Below, in pieces: positions 24,279 to 32,924 of a stretch of 41,843 bases of DNA. Within the stretch, counting starts at the first letter, position 1. Every line of letters begins with the position of its first letter. The notes beneath the pieces were generated by a model. The model saw only the letters and a list, made by a program, of their open reading frames with translations. It did no database searches and was not told where the DNA came from. The position numbers and the translations under genes are program-made. The DNA is from Candidatus Poribacteria bacterium (lineage in GTDB: Bacteria; Poribacteria; WGA-4E; WGA-3G): the NCBI GenBank assembly GCA_022826805.1, contig JAJDUH010000046.1:1-41843 (forward strand), in the 5' to 3' direction.

Positions 24279-25715
24279 ATGTCAATAACCTTAATTCAGA
24301 AAGAGATAATGCTGCATATTTTTAGTGCACGGTTTGTCGCGCTACTCCTAATGTGTGTCCTGCTCATTCCACTTAACTTCCATATCAACTACCGTCGTTA
24401 TCTCCAACGCCAAGTTGACTATCAAGAAGCCATCAAAAAGGAAAATAGTAAGGACCCTGCTGACCAACCCTGGGCGCACGGAAAGACTACAGAGCCAAAT
24501 CTTGAAGTCTCCAAACTAATTCTTAAACCCACGCCTTTAAGCGTATTCGCGACCGGTTTAGAATCCATCATTCCGAGTTATCTTGGGATGACACGCAACG
24601 GGATAAAGACAGGGGATACGGTGCTGTCTTCTGCACCGATAGCCTTTCTCTTCGGACATCTCGATTTTGTGTTCGTGGTCAGCACAGTTTTTAGTCTGCT
24701 GGCTCTCCTGTTTACGTTTGATGCCGTTGCAGGAGAAAAGGAAGCAGGTACGCTTCGGATAACCCTCGCCAATTCCCTGCCACGCGATATCTTTTTGTGG
24801 AGTAAACTCATCGGTGGCTATCTGGTATTTATCGTTCCGTTCTTAGTCTCGTTAATCATCGGTCTACTTGTATTAGTTTCGCAAGGATTCCCGCTGGCTG
24901 AACCGGATATCTACCCTCGTGTCCTCTGCCTTATCCTTATCTCGTCACTCTACATTGCGGTCTTTTTTGCGCTGGGGTCCGTAATTTCGATTTATTTTGA
25001 CAGTTCCAAAACTACCCTGATTGTTGCCTTTACCCTTTGGGTGTTCACCGTCTTAATCCTACCGCGAGTTGGGTTCCTCGCTGCACAAATTGTAGCATCT
25101 GCGCCAACAGCAGAGAGCGTCTACAGAGAAAAAGCAGCGAAGCAAACAGAATTATGTGCAGGTCTTGAAACCGAAAAAAGCAAACTCTTTTCTGAAATGA
25201 TACAAGACCTCATGCCAGAAGAGCCAACGTCGGGTGGCTTTGCTGCTGTAGTAGGTGGCCCGGAATACTTCGACAAAATGAATGAGAAGATGGCTCCCCT
25301 TGAAGAGGCAGCTCGATTAGAATATCGCGATTTCGCGGCGGAGCTTGACCAACGTTATCAGCGGAGAAGGAAACACCAAGAAAAAATCGGTATCAACCTT
25401 TCCCGGATCACGCCTACGTCTTCCTTCATTTCTTTGGCAACCGATGCCACGCAAACCGGTCAGGCGAAAAGGGATGCTTACTTTCAAACAGGAACTCGCT
25501 ACTATGAGACACTTGATGCGGAAATGTTCAGCAAAATGTCAGAAACCGCGATCCACTCAGAAGAGATTCCATCTCCGCTGCCGCCGCCATCCATAGTGGA
25601 ACCGACCTTGGAAGAGACCCTCCAGCATGCCGTTTTAGATCTGTTATTGCTCTGCTTTTTCGCAGGTGGATTGACAACTGCGGCGTTTCTGAAATTTTTC
25701 CGCGCAGATATTTGA
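24279..25715 (+). CDS. ABC-2 type permease, third copy
   Basis: A 478-residue inner-membrane protein with the plan of the two permeases at 12093-15114: an N-terminal helix (FVALLLMCVLLIPLNF), a coiled-coil-like loop (RRYLQRQVDYQEAIKKEN), the motif FTFDAVAGEKEAGTLRITLA facing an ATPase, helices to about residue 270, a long helical loop (ETEKSKLFSEMIQDL; RRKHQEKIGINL) and a last helix (LLLLCFFAGGLTTAAFLKF). It stands alone with a sigma-Asp-box gene 56 bp downstream and no ATPase gene. Together they repeat the sigma/permease pairing of the first module, with the order reversed. Confidence 0.85.
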   Translation: MSITLIQKEIMLHIFSARFVALLLMCVLLIPLNFHINYRRYLQRQVDYQEAIKKENSKDPADQPWAHGKTTEPNLEVSKLILKPTPLSVFATGLESIIPSYLGMTRNGIKTGDTVLSSAPIAFLFGHLDFVFVVSTVFSLLALLFTFDAVAGEKEAGTLRITLANSLPRDIFLWSKLIGGYLVFIVPFLVSLIIGLLVLVSQGFPLAEPDIYPRVLCLILISSLYIAVFFALGSVISIYFDSSKTTLIVAFTLWVFTVLILPRVGFLAAQIVASAPTAESVYREKAAKQTELCAGLETEKSKLFSEMIQDLMPEEPTSGGFAAVVGGPEYFDKMNEKMAPLEEAARLEYRDFAAELDQRYQRRRKHQEKIGINLSRITPTSSFISLATDATQTGQAKRDAYFQTGTRYYETLDAEMFSKMSETAIHSEEIPSPLPPPSIVEPTLEETLQHAVLDLLLLCFFAGGLTTAAFLKFFRADI

Positions 25716-25771
25716 GAAGCAAAAGGAGTGTTCAAACGACTAAATCTATTGATTAGTCATGGAGGACCGTG

Positions 25772-28672
25772 ATGGAAAAAGACGATGCACAACTGATTCG
25801 CAATATCTTGTCAGGCGATGAGTCGGCATTCAGCATTTTAATCCAAAAGTACCAAAAGCGTGTTCATGCCTTGGCATGGCGGAAGATTGGCGATTTCCAC
25901 CACGCTGAGGAAATTACACAAGACACCTTCCTTCGAGCATACACAAAACTCTCGACCCTCAAGAATCCCAATCAGTTTGCTGGGTGGCTTTATGTCATCG
26001 CAAATCGGCTTTGCCTGAATTGGATGCGAAAACAAAAATCCGGGATGCTGTCGTTGGAGCAGATGTCTGAGAAAGAAATAGACTCGTTAACTTATGGGCA
26101 TTCTCTATCGGAGTATCGCGAGGCAGAAGCTACTGAACATCGTTATGAAATTGTCCAAAAACTCCTCGCGAAACTGCCAGAGAGTGAACGGACGGTCATG
26201 ACCCTCTACTATCTCGGAGAGATGCCAGCGAAGGAAGTCAGTAAATTCTTAGGTGTCTCGGTAAAGACGATTCACAGTCGGCTCCATCGAGCACGAAAGC
26301 GTTTACAGGGAGAAGAAGAGCTCCTCATCAAAGAGGCACTTGGTAAGATCCAATTACCACCCAACCTAACCGAGCATGTTATGCGGCGAGTGGCCGATCT
26401 GAAACCGTCCCCGACTCCTGCTGGCAAACCGTTGATTCCTTGGGCGGCTCTTGGCACAGCCACTGTTTTAGTGCTGTTGCTGCTCGGTGCAAGCAATCAA
26501 TACATCGCCCGTTTTCAGAAGCCGTATAGTTTTGAGGCAGCATCCGAACCCACAGTTGAAATTATTGATGTTCTTACCATGCTTGATATGGATTCAAAAC
26601 CCGCTGTGCGGAATCAAGTAGGACAGATTAATCGCTCCACACATAGCATCGGTACAGGTCTATCAATGGCTGAGACAGCTTCAACATCCAATACACAGGT
26701 GGATTCTACGAAGTATGCTAATTCGCAGTGGACGCCAACAAACGGACCCCACGGTGGGATCATATACAACATTTTTGCTACAGCCGAGAGGACCCTCTAC
26801 GCTGCTACACCAACAAGCATCTATAGACGAACAGCAGACACAACCGAATGGACACGCATTAACACAAACAAACCGATCAGTGGATTGCGGATGCCGATGG
26901 CAGAATATGCCAACACGCTCTATATTGTTTCAACTGATAAAGTGTTCTCTTCAACCGATAACGGTGAGACATGGAATGTTCTTTGCGCCCGGCCAAAAGG
27001 ACATCCGACCGGACTCATCGTGATGGATACAGTACAACAACATAATGCACACGCGGGTTTTGTAATGTATCTCGCTTTACAAAACAAAGGTGTTTTTCGA
27101 TCTACGGATGCCGGTGCGGAGTGGAATCATCTACAGAATGGATTAGTAAACGAAAGCGTTTACGCAGTGGCTGCAATTGGAAACACAGTGTTTGCTGGCA
27201 CAAACAAAGGTCTCTATCACCTGAATTCAGACGTTTGGCAACAATTGTCTGTGGGTCTGTCAGGACCTGTCTACGCCGTGACAGGATTTGAAAACAACCT
27301 TTACATTGAAATAGGTCCTGAGCTCACTTTGGGGAGGGCTGAATCGAAGCAAAAGACAGCATATAGCATCATAATCGGTGATAACGTAAATTCAAACAGA
27401 ATTTTACACTCGACCGATTTGGGAGTATCATGGACTCAAATAACGCATAAAAACGAATCACCCTTTATGGATACAGCATTTGGTATGGTCTTTCTAATGG
27501 ACGCTGGTGAAATATTGTTACCACAAGGCGTTGTAAACGTAGACGAAAACACCTTTTATAGAAGCGGTCCATTCGGTATTCAGAGCTCAACCGACCGCGG
27601 TAAATCCTGGCATCAATTTACAAATGGGATAAGGCAAAGCACAATACAAGATTTGGTCACAATCAACAATAGACTTTACGCATATACCGGCACGAATCTC
27701 GTTCAATCCACTAATGATGGTGAGACGTGGGAAACCGTTCGGATTGATTCCAGCGATCGCATACTTAAAACGATAGAGATAACGTTTTCTCCTATTCATT
27801 CTCATCTTGTTTCACAATTAGCAGTCGATAACGATATTCTCTATGGAATTGCTCTGAGAAACGGCGGTCTACGCGTTCTCCATTTATCTGCAGATACAGA
27901 TGTGCTTGTTCCGGTTCAGGGATCCCCCGTTTTTGAATTGGCATCGGCGTTGATTGAATCACAAACAGGAGTTGAAGAGACCAAGGTGGAACGTTCATTT
28001 AATAACGATGAAAAAAGTGACCACTTGCCAACATCGTCGAATTCTATTGAAATGCATATCGAAATCATTGGATTAGCAGCGAGTGGACAAACACTCTACA
28101 TGGAATATAACGGAAGACTTTTCAGATGGCGGCCTGGCGATTTAGAATGGAGGGACACCGGTTTAGTAGATACGGGTGAATCCCGTAGCGACGAACTCGA
28201 TAGGGGTTTCAAGTTAGCGGTTTCAGGAGAAACTGTCTATGTCGGTAGGCGAGATGGCAAACTGTTTCAATCATTTGATGCTGGCAACAGTTGGAAAGAT
28301 GTTACACATAACCTTCCACTTCACTTTGAGCGTTTCAACGAGATTGTCTTTGTAGGCTCAACGGTTTACGTCGCAACGGACACCGGGGTCTTGGTCTCGC
28401 AGACTGGAGAACACTGGTCGGTGCTGACCGATGGAACGGGAACGCGCCCTGTCATAGACAGGTTCGCTGTGGATAGCACGGCGGTTTATGGTGCTGGCGA
28501 TGCAGGTCTTTATCGTTTAGATACTTATGGAAAGTGGAGACAGGTCTTGCCAAGCGTTCCGGGTAAAGTTATTTCTCTCGTGGTCAGTAACAACGTGCTT
28601 TACATTGCTACCGACCACGGCGGGCTGTTCCACATCTCGCTTGAAGAAGAATGGTCGAAAGCCAGTTTTTAA
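25772..28672 (+). CDS. ECF sigma factor fused through a membrane helix to an Asp-box (BNR) propeller
   Basis: About 966 residues. Sigma region 2 (EEITQDTFLRAYTKL; GWLYVIANRLCLNWMRKQ) and region 4 (LPESERTVMTLYYLGEMP; VSKFLGVSVKTIHSRLHRAR) occupy residues 1-185. A membrane helix follows at about 223-241 (WAALGTATVLVLLLLG). The linker RFQKPYSFEAASEPTVEI and KPAVRNQVGQ is almost the same as in the sigma-Kelch protein. The outer part has Asp boxes STDNGETW, STDAGAEW, STDLGVSW, STDRGKSW, STNDGETW and SFDAGNSW. So the cytoplasmic half is a close paralogue of the Kelch fusion while the outer half resembles the 8452 protein. GGAGGA lies five bases before ATG 25772. Confidence 0.88.
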   Translation: MEKDDAQLIRNILSGDESAFSILIQKYQKRVHALAWRKIGDFHHAEEITQDTFLRAYTKLSTLKNPNQFAGWLYVIANRLCLNWMRKQKSGMLSLEQMSEKEIDSLTYGHSLSEYREAEATEHRYEIVQKLLAKLPESERTVMTLYYLGEMPAKEVSKFLGVSVKTIHSRLHRARKRLQGEEELLIKEALGKIQLPPNLTEHVMRRVADLKPSPTPAGKPLIPWAALGTATVLVLLLLGASNQYIARFQKPYSFEAASEPTVEIIDVLTMLDMDSKPAVRNQVGQINRSTHSIGTGLSMAETASTSNTQVDSTKYANSQWTPTNGPHGGIIYNIFATAERTLYAATPTSIYRRTADTTEWTRINTNKPISGLRMPMAEYANTLYIVSTDKVFSSTDNGETWNVLCARPKGHPTGLIVMDTVQQHNAHAGFVMYLALQNKGVFRSTDAGAEWNHLQNGLVNESVYAVAAIGNTVFAGTNKGLYHLNSDVWQQLSVGLSGPVYAVTGFENNLYIEIGPELTLGRAESKQKTAYSIIIGDNVNSNRILHSTDLGVSWTQITHKNESPFMDTAFGMVFLMDAGEILLPQGVVNVDENTFYRSGPFGIQSSTDRGKSWHQFTNGIRQSTIQDLVTINNRLYAYTGTNLVQSTNDGETWETVRIDSSDRILKTIEITFSPIHSHLVSQLAVDNDILYGIALRNGGLRVLHLSADTDVLVPVQGSPVFELASALIESQTGVEETKVERSFNNDEKSDHLPTSSNSIEMHIEIIGLAASGQTLYMEYNGRLFRWRPGDLEWRDTGLVDTGESRSDELDRGFKLAVSGETVYVGRRDGKLFQSFDAGNSWKDVTHNLPLHFERFNEIVFVGSTVYVATDTGVLVSQTGEHWSVLTDGTGTRPVIDRFAVDSTAVYGAGDAGLYRLDTYGKWRQVLPSVPGKVISLVVSNNVLYIATDHGGLFHISLEEEWSKASF

Positions 28673-28682
28673 TCCGAAGCAC

Positions 28683-28859
28683 TTACATCCTCTTACCTGA
28701 TGCTGGATAGGTCTTGCAGTGATGCCGATTCGCGAAGTGGGCTGCAAGGAGAAAACCACTTACACTGTGAAAGACTTTCTCAAATGCGCTTTCAACCGCT
28801 GCCCGATATGTAGCGATAAATACCAACATCCTACCAAGATCAAAAATGCTCTCCCAGCT
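28683..28859 (-). pseudogene. Relic of a second MerC gene (C-terminal part)
   Basis: The minus strand reads SWESIFDLGRMLVFIATYRA, AVESAFEKVFHSVSGFLLAA, HFANRHHCKTYPASGKRM and stop. It aligns with SWRALLILIVALAFIATART...FEVVFYSIGAILLASAHLVN-RHLCRTCPACEPG of the MerC-like gene at 19621-20067. No start or N-terminal CxxxC region is found, and the CPAC cysteines are partly lost. It is convergent with the sigma-Asp-box gene. Confidence 0.85.
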
Positions 28860-28951
28860 AAGACATTAAATACCCCGAAAAATAGAGGCTTGCACTTATC
28901 GGCGCGATGCTTTATCATATTGGCAAAAGATTATGCGAAGGAGAAAAAAAT

Positions 28952-30154
28952 ATGCTAAGTGTTGAAGATGCCCGTCAACAGATGTTAAATACCATTCCTG
29001 TCTTATCATCAGAAAAACGAGGCATTCTGGACTGTACCGGCTATGTTTTGGCAGAGGGACTACATGCTGCTGAAAATATCCCTCCATTTGACAATTCAGC
29101 AATGGATGGGTATGCGGTACGCGCAGCAGACGTAAAGAATGTTTCAAAAGAAAACCCGGCTGTTCTTTCGGTTGTAGAGATGATCGCTGCAGGGTATGCC
29201 CCTACAAAACAGGTCATGGCAGGACAAGCGGCACGCATCATGACAGGTGCAATGATGCCTGAAGGTGCAGACGCCGTCGTTATGCAAGAAGTAACGCAAC
29301 AAGTAGATAATGAAGTCAAAATACTTGAAAGCGTTGACAATTCTGAAAACGTCCGTTTCACAGGTGAGAGTGTCGCGACGGGACAGCAGGTCATGGGAAA
29401 AGGGAAACACCTACGCCCGCCGGAAGTTGCAATGCTCGCCTCTCTTAATCGCCCAGAGGTTACAGTCTATCGTAAGCCCACCGTTGCGATTATTGCGACC
29501 GGTGATGAACTCATGCTACTCGGCGAACCGCTGGAACCGGGAAAAATTCGAGAGAGCAACCGTTACGGTCTCTATGCACAGGTCGAGGAAGCGGGAGGTA
29601 TACCGATTGATATGGGGATTGCTCCTGACGATGAAGCAGAAATAGAGCGCATCTTTCGGGCGGCACTCGCGAAGTCGGATGCTTTGATTACAAGTGGTGG
29701 TGTTTCGGTAGGGGAGCACGACTTTGTGAAAAGTGTATTGGAGAGATTAGGTGAGGTTAACTTCTGGCGCGTCGCGATGAAACCCGGAAAACCGCAGGCT
29801 TACGGTATTTCGGACGGGAAACCTATTTTTGGATTGCCGGGCAATCCGGTCTCTTCACTCGTTGTGTTTGAGTTGTTTGTACGACCTGCGCTCCTCAAAA
29901 TGGCGGGGCATACAGAACTGTTGCGTCCGACTTTTAAAGCCACTTTAACCGAACCCATTACCAACAGGGACGGACGCGTTAATTACATGCGTGCAATCCT
30001 CACAGGTGCCAACGGACAATACACCGCTGAGACAACCGGACCCCAAGGGTCAGGTATCCTGCATTCACTTGTCTTGGCAAATGGTTTGATTACGATTCCA
30101 GCCGGGGTAACGTTAGGTGTTGGAGAGACAGTGGATGCCCAATTCCTGTTCTAA
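28952..30154 (+). CDS. moeA: Molybdopterin molybdenumtransferase MoeA
   Basis: MoeA inserts molybdate into adenylylated molybdopterin. This protein has 400 residues and the classic motifs: ENIPPFDNSAMDGYAVRAAD near residues 43-62, VVMQEV, IIATGDEL, SGGVSVGEHDFVKSVL, MKPGKPQAYG and GLPGNPVSSLVVFELFVRP, ending with the beta-barrel domain IV. Start ATG 28952 is chosen because AAGGAG lies seven bases upstream; the 15 codons before it are not conserved in the family. Start and length fit well. It is 24 kb from mobA. The promoter is probably in the stretch that contains the MerC relic. Confidence 0.95.
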   Translation: MLSVEDARQQMLNTIPVLSSEKRGILDCTGYVLAEGLHAAENIPPFDNSAMDGYAVRAADVKNVSKENPAVLSVVEMIAAGYAPTKQVMAGQAARIMTGAMMPEGADAVVMQEVTQQVDNEVKILESVDNSENVRFTGESVATGQQVMGKGKHLRPPEVAMLASLNRPEVTVYRKPTVAIIATGDELMLLGEPLEPGKIRESNRYGLYAQVEEAGGIPIDMGIAPDDEAEIERIFRAALAKSDALITSGGVSVGEHDFVKSVLERLGEVNFWRVAMKPGKPQAYGISDGKPIFGLPGNPVSSLVVFELFVRPALLKMAGHTELLRPTFKATLTEPITNRDGRVNYMRAILTGANGQYTAETTGPQGSGILHSLVLANGLITIPAGVTLGVGETVDAQFLF

Positions 30155-30192
30155 ACGTTGGTAAAGCTTAGAATTAATTAGACACTCTCAAG

Positions 30193-30215
30193 AGGCGAGG
30201 ATACAATCCTCGCCT
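30193..30215. repeat. Palindromic intergenic repeat, second GGCGAGG copy
   Basis: AGGCGAGGAT-aca-ATCCTCGCCT: a perfect 10-bp stem 39 bases after the moeA stop. It shares the upstream flank (agaattaat...cact) with the repeat at 15232-15261. It may be bifunctional as an mRNA 3' end structure. Confidence 0.75.
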
Positions 30216-30280
30216 ACCGGGTCGGGGGGAAATGTCTGTTTATTTTTCTGGTTTACCAGTAATGCCTTAAGGAGTTTTCT

Positions 30281-31126
30281 ATGATTGTAGACACCCACGT
30301 TCATGTTTGGGAAATCGATCCTCCGAAGTATCCAGTTGGTCCGACTGCTCCAACTTGGAATTCTTATCCAGATGAACCCGGCACCGCCGATGAACTTCTG
30401 GCGGAAATGGATGCACACGACGTGGACTGGACAGTCTTGGTGCAAACCAGTTGGTCAACATGGGATAACAGCTACATAGTAGATTCGGTGGATCGCTTTC
30501 CAGATCGATTCATCGGACACGGTTTAATCGACCCACAAGATCCAAAGAATGCGGAGCGGGTGCGCTATTGGATAAAAGAGCGGGGTCTGGTAGGCTTTCG
30601 TTTTCACCCGATGTACTATCCTGAAGAGAAGATACTGCTAACGCAACAGAACCGCCCGATGTGGGAAGAGATCGCGGCGTTAGATGCGATTATCCAATTT
30701 CATTTACGTGCTGAGTTTGCTGATCAGGTTGCGGTTATCGCACAACAGTATCCACACCTCACACTCATCCTCGATCATATGGGATATCCACAAGTAGATG
30801 CCGACCCAGCAGCGTTTCAACCAATTGTGGATCTCGCCCGATACGATAATATTTACTTCAAATTATCGGATGTCGCTGGACGCTCACACCAAGATTTTCC
30901 GTATACAGATGTCCATCCGTTCATTGAAATACTGCTTTCAGCATTCGGTGCCTCACGGACGGTATGGGGAACAGGATATCCCGGACACCACAGGCAAAAA
31001 CACAATTGGCCCTCTCTGGAACAGGAACTCCGCCTCATCAAGGATGGACTTCCATTCCTGACAGATGATGATCGGGAACGAATCTTAGGTGGGACTGCCG
31101 CACACATTTGGGACTTAGCAACATAA
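30281..31126 (+). CDS. Amidohydrolase-2 family TIM-barrel protein
   Basis: A 281-residue protein of the metal-dependent hydrolase (amidohydrolase 2) family, which includes lactone hydrolases and decarboxylases. It starts with the metal-binding HxH (DTHVHVW) and includes FRFHPMYY, IQFHLRAEF and the conserved ILDHMGYPQ. The usual final motif W-G-[ST]-D-x-P is WGTGYPGHH here: the metal-ligand/catalytic Asp is replaced by Gly. That may change or abolish catalysis, as happens in some lactonase-like relatives. AAGGAG lies before ATG 30281. No neighbour tells the substrate; a sugar-lactone or aromatic-acid substrate is only a family guess. Confidence 0.85.
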   Translation: MIVDTHVHVWEIDPPKYPVGPTAPTWNSYPDEPGTADELLAEMDAHDVDWTVLVQTSWSTWDNSYIVDSVDRFPDRFIGHGLIDPQDPKNAERVRYWIKERGLVGFRFHPMYYPEEKILLTQQNRPMWEEIAALDAIIQFHLRAEFADQVAVIAQQYPHLTLILDHMGYPQVDADPAAFQPIVDLARYDNIYFKLSDVAGRSHQDFPYTDVHPFIEILLSAFGASRTVWGTGYPGHHRQKHNWPSLEQELRLIKDGLPFLTDDDRERILGGTAAHIWDLAT

Positions 31127-31170
31127 AGTGAAATCCGACACTATGATGACAATTCCAATATGTTGGGAAG

Positions 31171-31219
31171 AGAGGTCTTACTCTGACTGCGATAACGTAG
31201 GTCAGCCGGTCCTCTTTTT
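31171..31219 (+). terminator. Probable intrinsic terminator after the amidohydrolase gene
   Basis: AGAGG (31171-31175) pairs with CCTCT (31211-31215), and inside CTGAC (31183-31187) pairs with GTCAG (31201-31205); a run of five T follows (31215-31219). It lies 45 bases after the stop codon. Confidence 0.55.
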
Positions 31220-31370
31220 ACATAGCACTGGGCATTTGCTTTTTTCCGTGTTTGAAAATTTCAGACGCTTGTGATACACTATTTAAATCAGTTTCGGGTG
31301 GCACTACCACGAATCGGTACCTCACTCCGTTCCTATCCCCCTCCCACCATGATTCGCAGAGGAGCGTTTT

Positions 31371-31636
31371 ATGTCAGATCAAAATAGTCTTGATATATTT
31401 GAACTTAAGGAAGATGCCATTCGTCTTCAGGCAAGAATGGAAGAAGTTGATAAAGTTGAATCACGTCTCAGCAATGGATTCAGGAAGTAAAAGACAACCT
31501 GAAAGGTGATATTCAGGGTGCCAAGAAGGATCTCCATGACAGAATAACTCGATTAGAAACACGTTTGCAATGGTCTGTAACTGTCGCAATAGGCGTCACA
31601 GGCATCGTTGTTGCTATAATCGTTAAATTTGTATAG
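31371..31636 (+). pseudogene. Small coiled-coil/TM protein with a frameshift
   Basis: ATG 31371, with GAGGAG upstream, opens MSDQNSLDIFELKEDAIRLQ and a coiled coil that ends at 31490. A second frame carries the natural continuation: SQQWIQEVKDNLKGDIQGAK, then KKDLHDRITRLETRLQWSVT and a membrane helix VAIGVTGIVVAIIVKF, stop at 31636. One base change near 31470 would restore a protein of about 88 residues. It may be an inactivated gene, a sequencing error or a programmed shift. Similar coiled-coil/TM architecture is found at 32925-33284. Confidence 0.65.
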
Positions 31637-31656
31637 TCGAAAAACGGAGATTTACC

Positions 31657-31959
31657 ATGTCAGAAAAACCACAAGGGTTGCATATATATACACCAACGCG
31701 TCTGGAATGGCTTGCAGTAATGTTAAACACCCTTTTCCAGTACGACAATCTCTCATCCGATGGATTCATGTTGTATTATATGGGATTAAAAGATGGAGAG
31801 ACTATCCGAATAGTCATCAGGTATGATGCGAATGTGAATAAATCTCTCATGGAGCAGAAGATTAGGGTCGCCAGAGGAGCTATTTCAAGGTATGCTAAGA
31901 GTTATGGATGGGAATCATGGATTAAGACTGAAGTAGATATTGAGGAACTCAATCAGTAA
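31657..31959 (+). CDS. Small protein of unknown function (100 aa)
   Basis: I do not recognise the family. The protein is soluble, begins MSEKPQGLHIYTPTRLEW and mixes beta and helix; ETIRIVIRYDANVNKSLMEQ is followed by KIRVARGAISRYAKSYGWES. CGGAG lies about eight bases before ATG 31657. It is 20 bp after the frameshifted coiled-coil/TM gene, on the same strand, so they were probably one operon. Confidence 0.65.
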   Translation: MSEKPQGLHIYTPTRLEWLAVMLNTLFQYDNLSSDGFMLYYMGLKDGETIRIVIRYDANVNKSLMEQKIRVARGAISRYAKSYGWESWIKTEVDIEELNQ

Positions 31960-32093
31960 TCAAAGTAAGAGGTATCATGCATCACGGAATACGTTGGGTT
32001 TCACGAGTGCAATTCAATCTGCTGACTGGGAGTGTATAAAGTTTTTGTCAAAGGTATAAGTCGAGTCCCATCCAACCCCGTGACACGGGTTGA

Positions 32094-32177
32094 TTGGAAG
32101 TGTTTGATGCAGTTTTCCAGGAACGCATTCGAGGACTGGATGCTGCTGACTGGATACCAGAGGATGAGGACCCATAA
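32094..32177 (+). pseudogene. Short fragment of a lost gene (27 codons)
   Basis: A frame from TTG 32094 reads EVFDAVFQERIRGLDAADWI then PEDEDP and stop, 30 bp before the next gene. It looks like the C-terminus of a protein without its body. The phrase ctgctgactgg also occurs at 32018, so a local duplication may have occurred. Nothing else is visible in 31960-32207. Confidence 0.35.
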
Positions 32178-32207
32178 TTTCTATGGGCTTTTCAAGCGGA
32201 GGCAAAT

Positions 32208-32765
32208 GTGAAAGAGCTCCTGTTAGCGGATGCCCATCAGTTATCGGCATCCCTCTCTGAATACGAAGCGACCCGACAGCAGATAGAGCGAGCAGAATAC
32301 GAGACCTTTACACTGAGCAAGGCAGACTTTGACGATCTTGTTTTCATGGAAGCGAATGACGCGGTTTGGGCAAACAATCAGCAGTTGGTAGACACGCTAA
32401 CACTGAAAGGCAAATCTCGCACGCTCAAAGAAGTCGTAGACAGGATTCTGAAGGTATACCCGCATGAGCGTCCTATTGAAGTCTTTAAGCAGCTCTCTGA
32501 GGACGAGCCGTGGTTTGAAGGCTGCTTTCTTATCAGTGCGAGGTTCGATCCGCGCCTAATGGGAGAATTGTTGATTCGACCCCTGGCTGCCTATGAGAAA
32601 CCCGCGCATTCCCCGAACATCCGATTTTACCTTGAAGACGGGAATCATCGGGCGTTGGTGTATGCCGTTTACTTGCGGCTGTGTGCGGAAGTGTATCAAC
32701 CGGTCCGGGTCATTTTCAGCAAAAATTGGACGCACCTCTATCCGTGGGCACAGTTGACTTCATGA
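32208..32765 (+). CDS. ParB/sulfiredoxin-like domain protein (weak match)
   Basis: A protein of 185 residues. The only recognisable signature is FYLEDGNHRALVYAVYL (about residues 145-161), with D-G-N-H-R as in the ParB/Srx-like fold, where this motif binds a nucleotide or DNA partner. The N-terminal third is helical (YEATRQQIERAEYETFTLSK). GTG 32208 has GCGGAGG about five bases upstream. It stands alone between small genes and fragments. Function cannot be told; a host-DNA or modification role is possible. Confidence 0.55.
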   Translation: MKELLLADAHQLSASLSEYEATRQQIERAEYETFTLSKADFDDLVFMEANDAVWANNQQLVDTLTLKGKSRTLKEVVDRILKVYPHERPIEVFKQLSEDEPWFEGCFLISARFDPRLMGELLIRPLAAYEKPAHSPNIRFYLEDGNHRALVYAVYLRLCAEVYQPVRVIFSKNWTHLYPWAQLTS

Positions 32766-32924
32766 CGACGTAGGAAAGAAAATTTGTAATTTCTCTGTTT
32801 CTTTCATACGCTTTTCAAACCAATTCGGTGGTACTAACGTGAAATTGGAAATAAATCGGCTTTATCACCCGTCTCACCCTGTCGCGGTGCCGCCCTACCC
32901 GCTGTGATAAGCGGTCTGGCTCTC

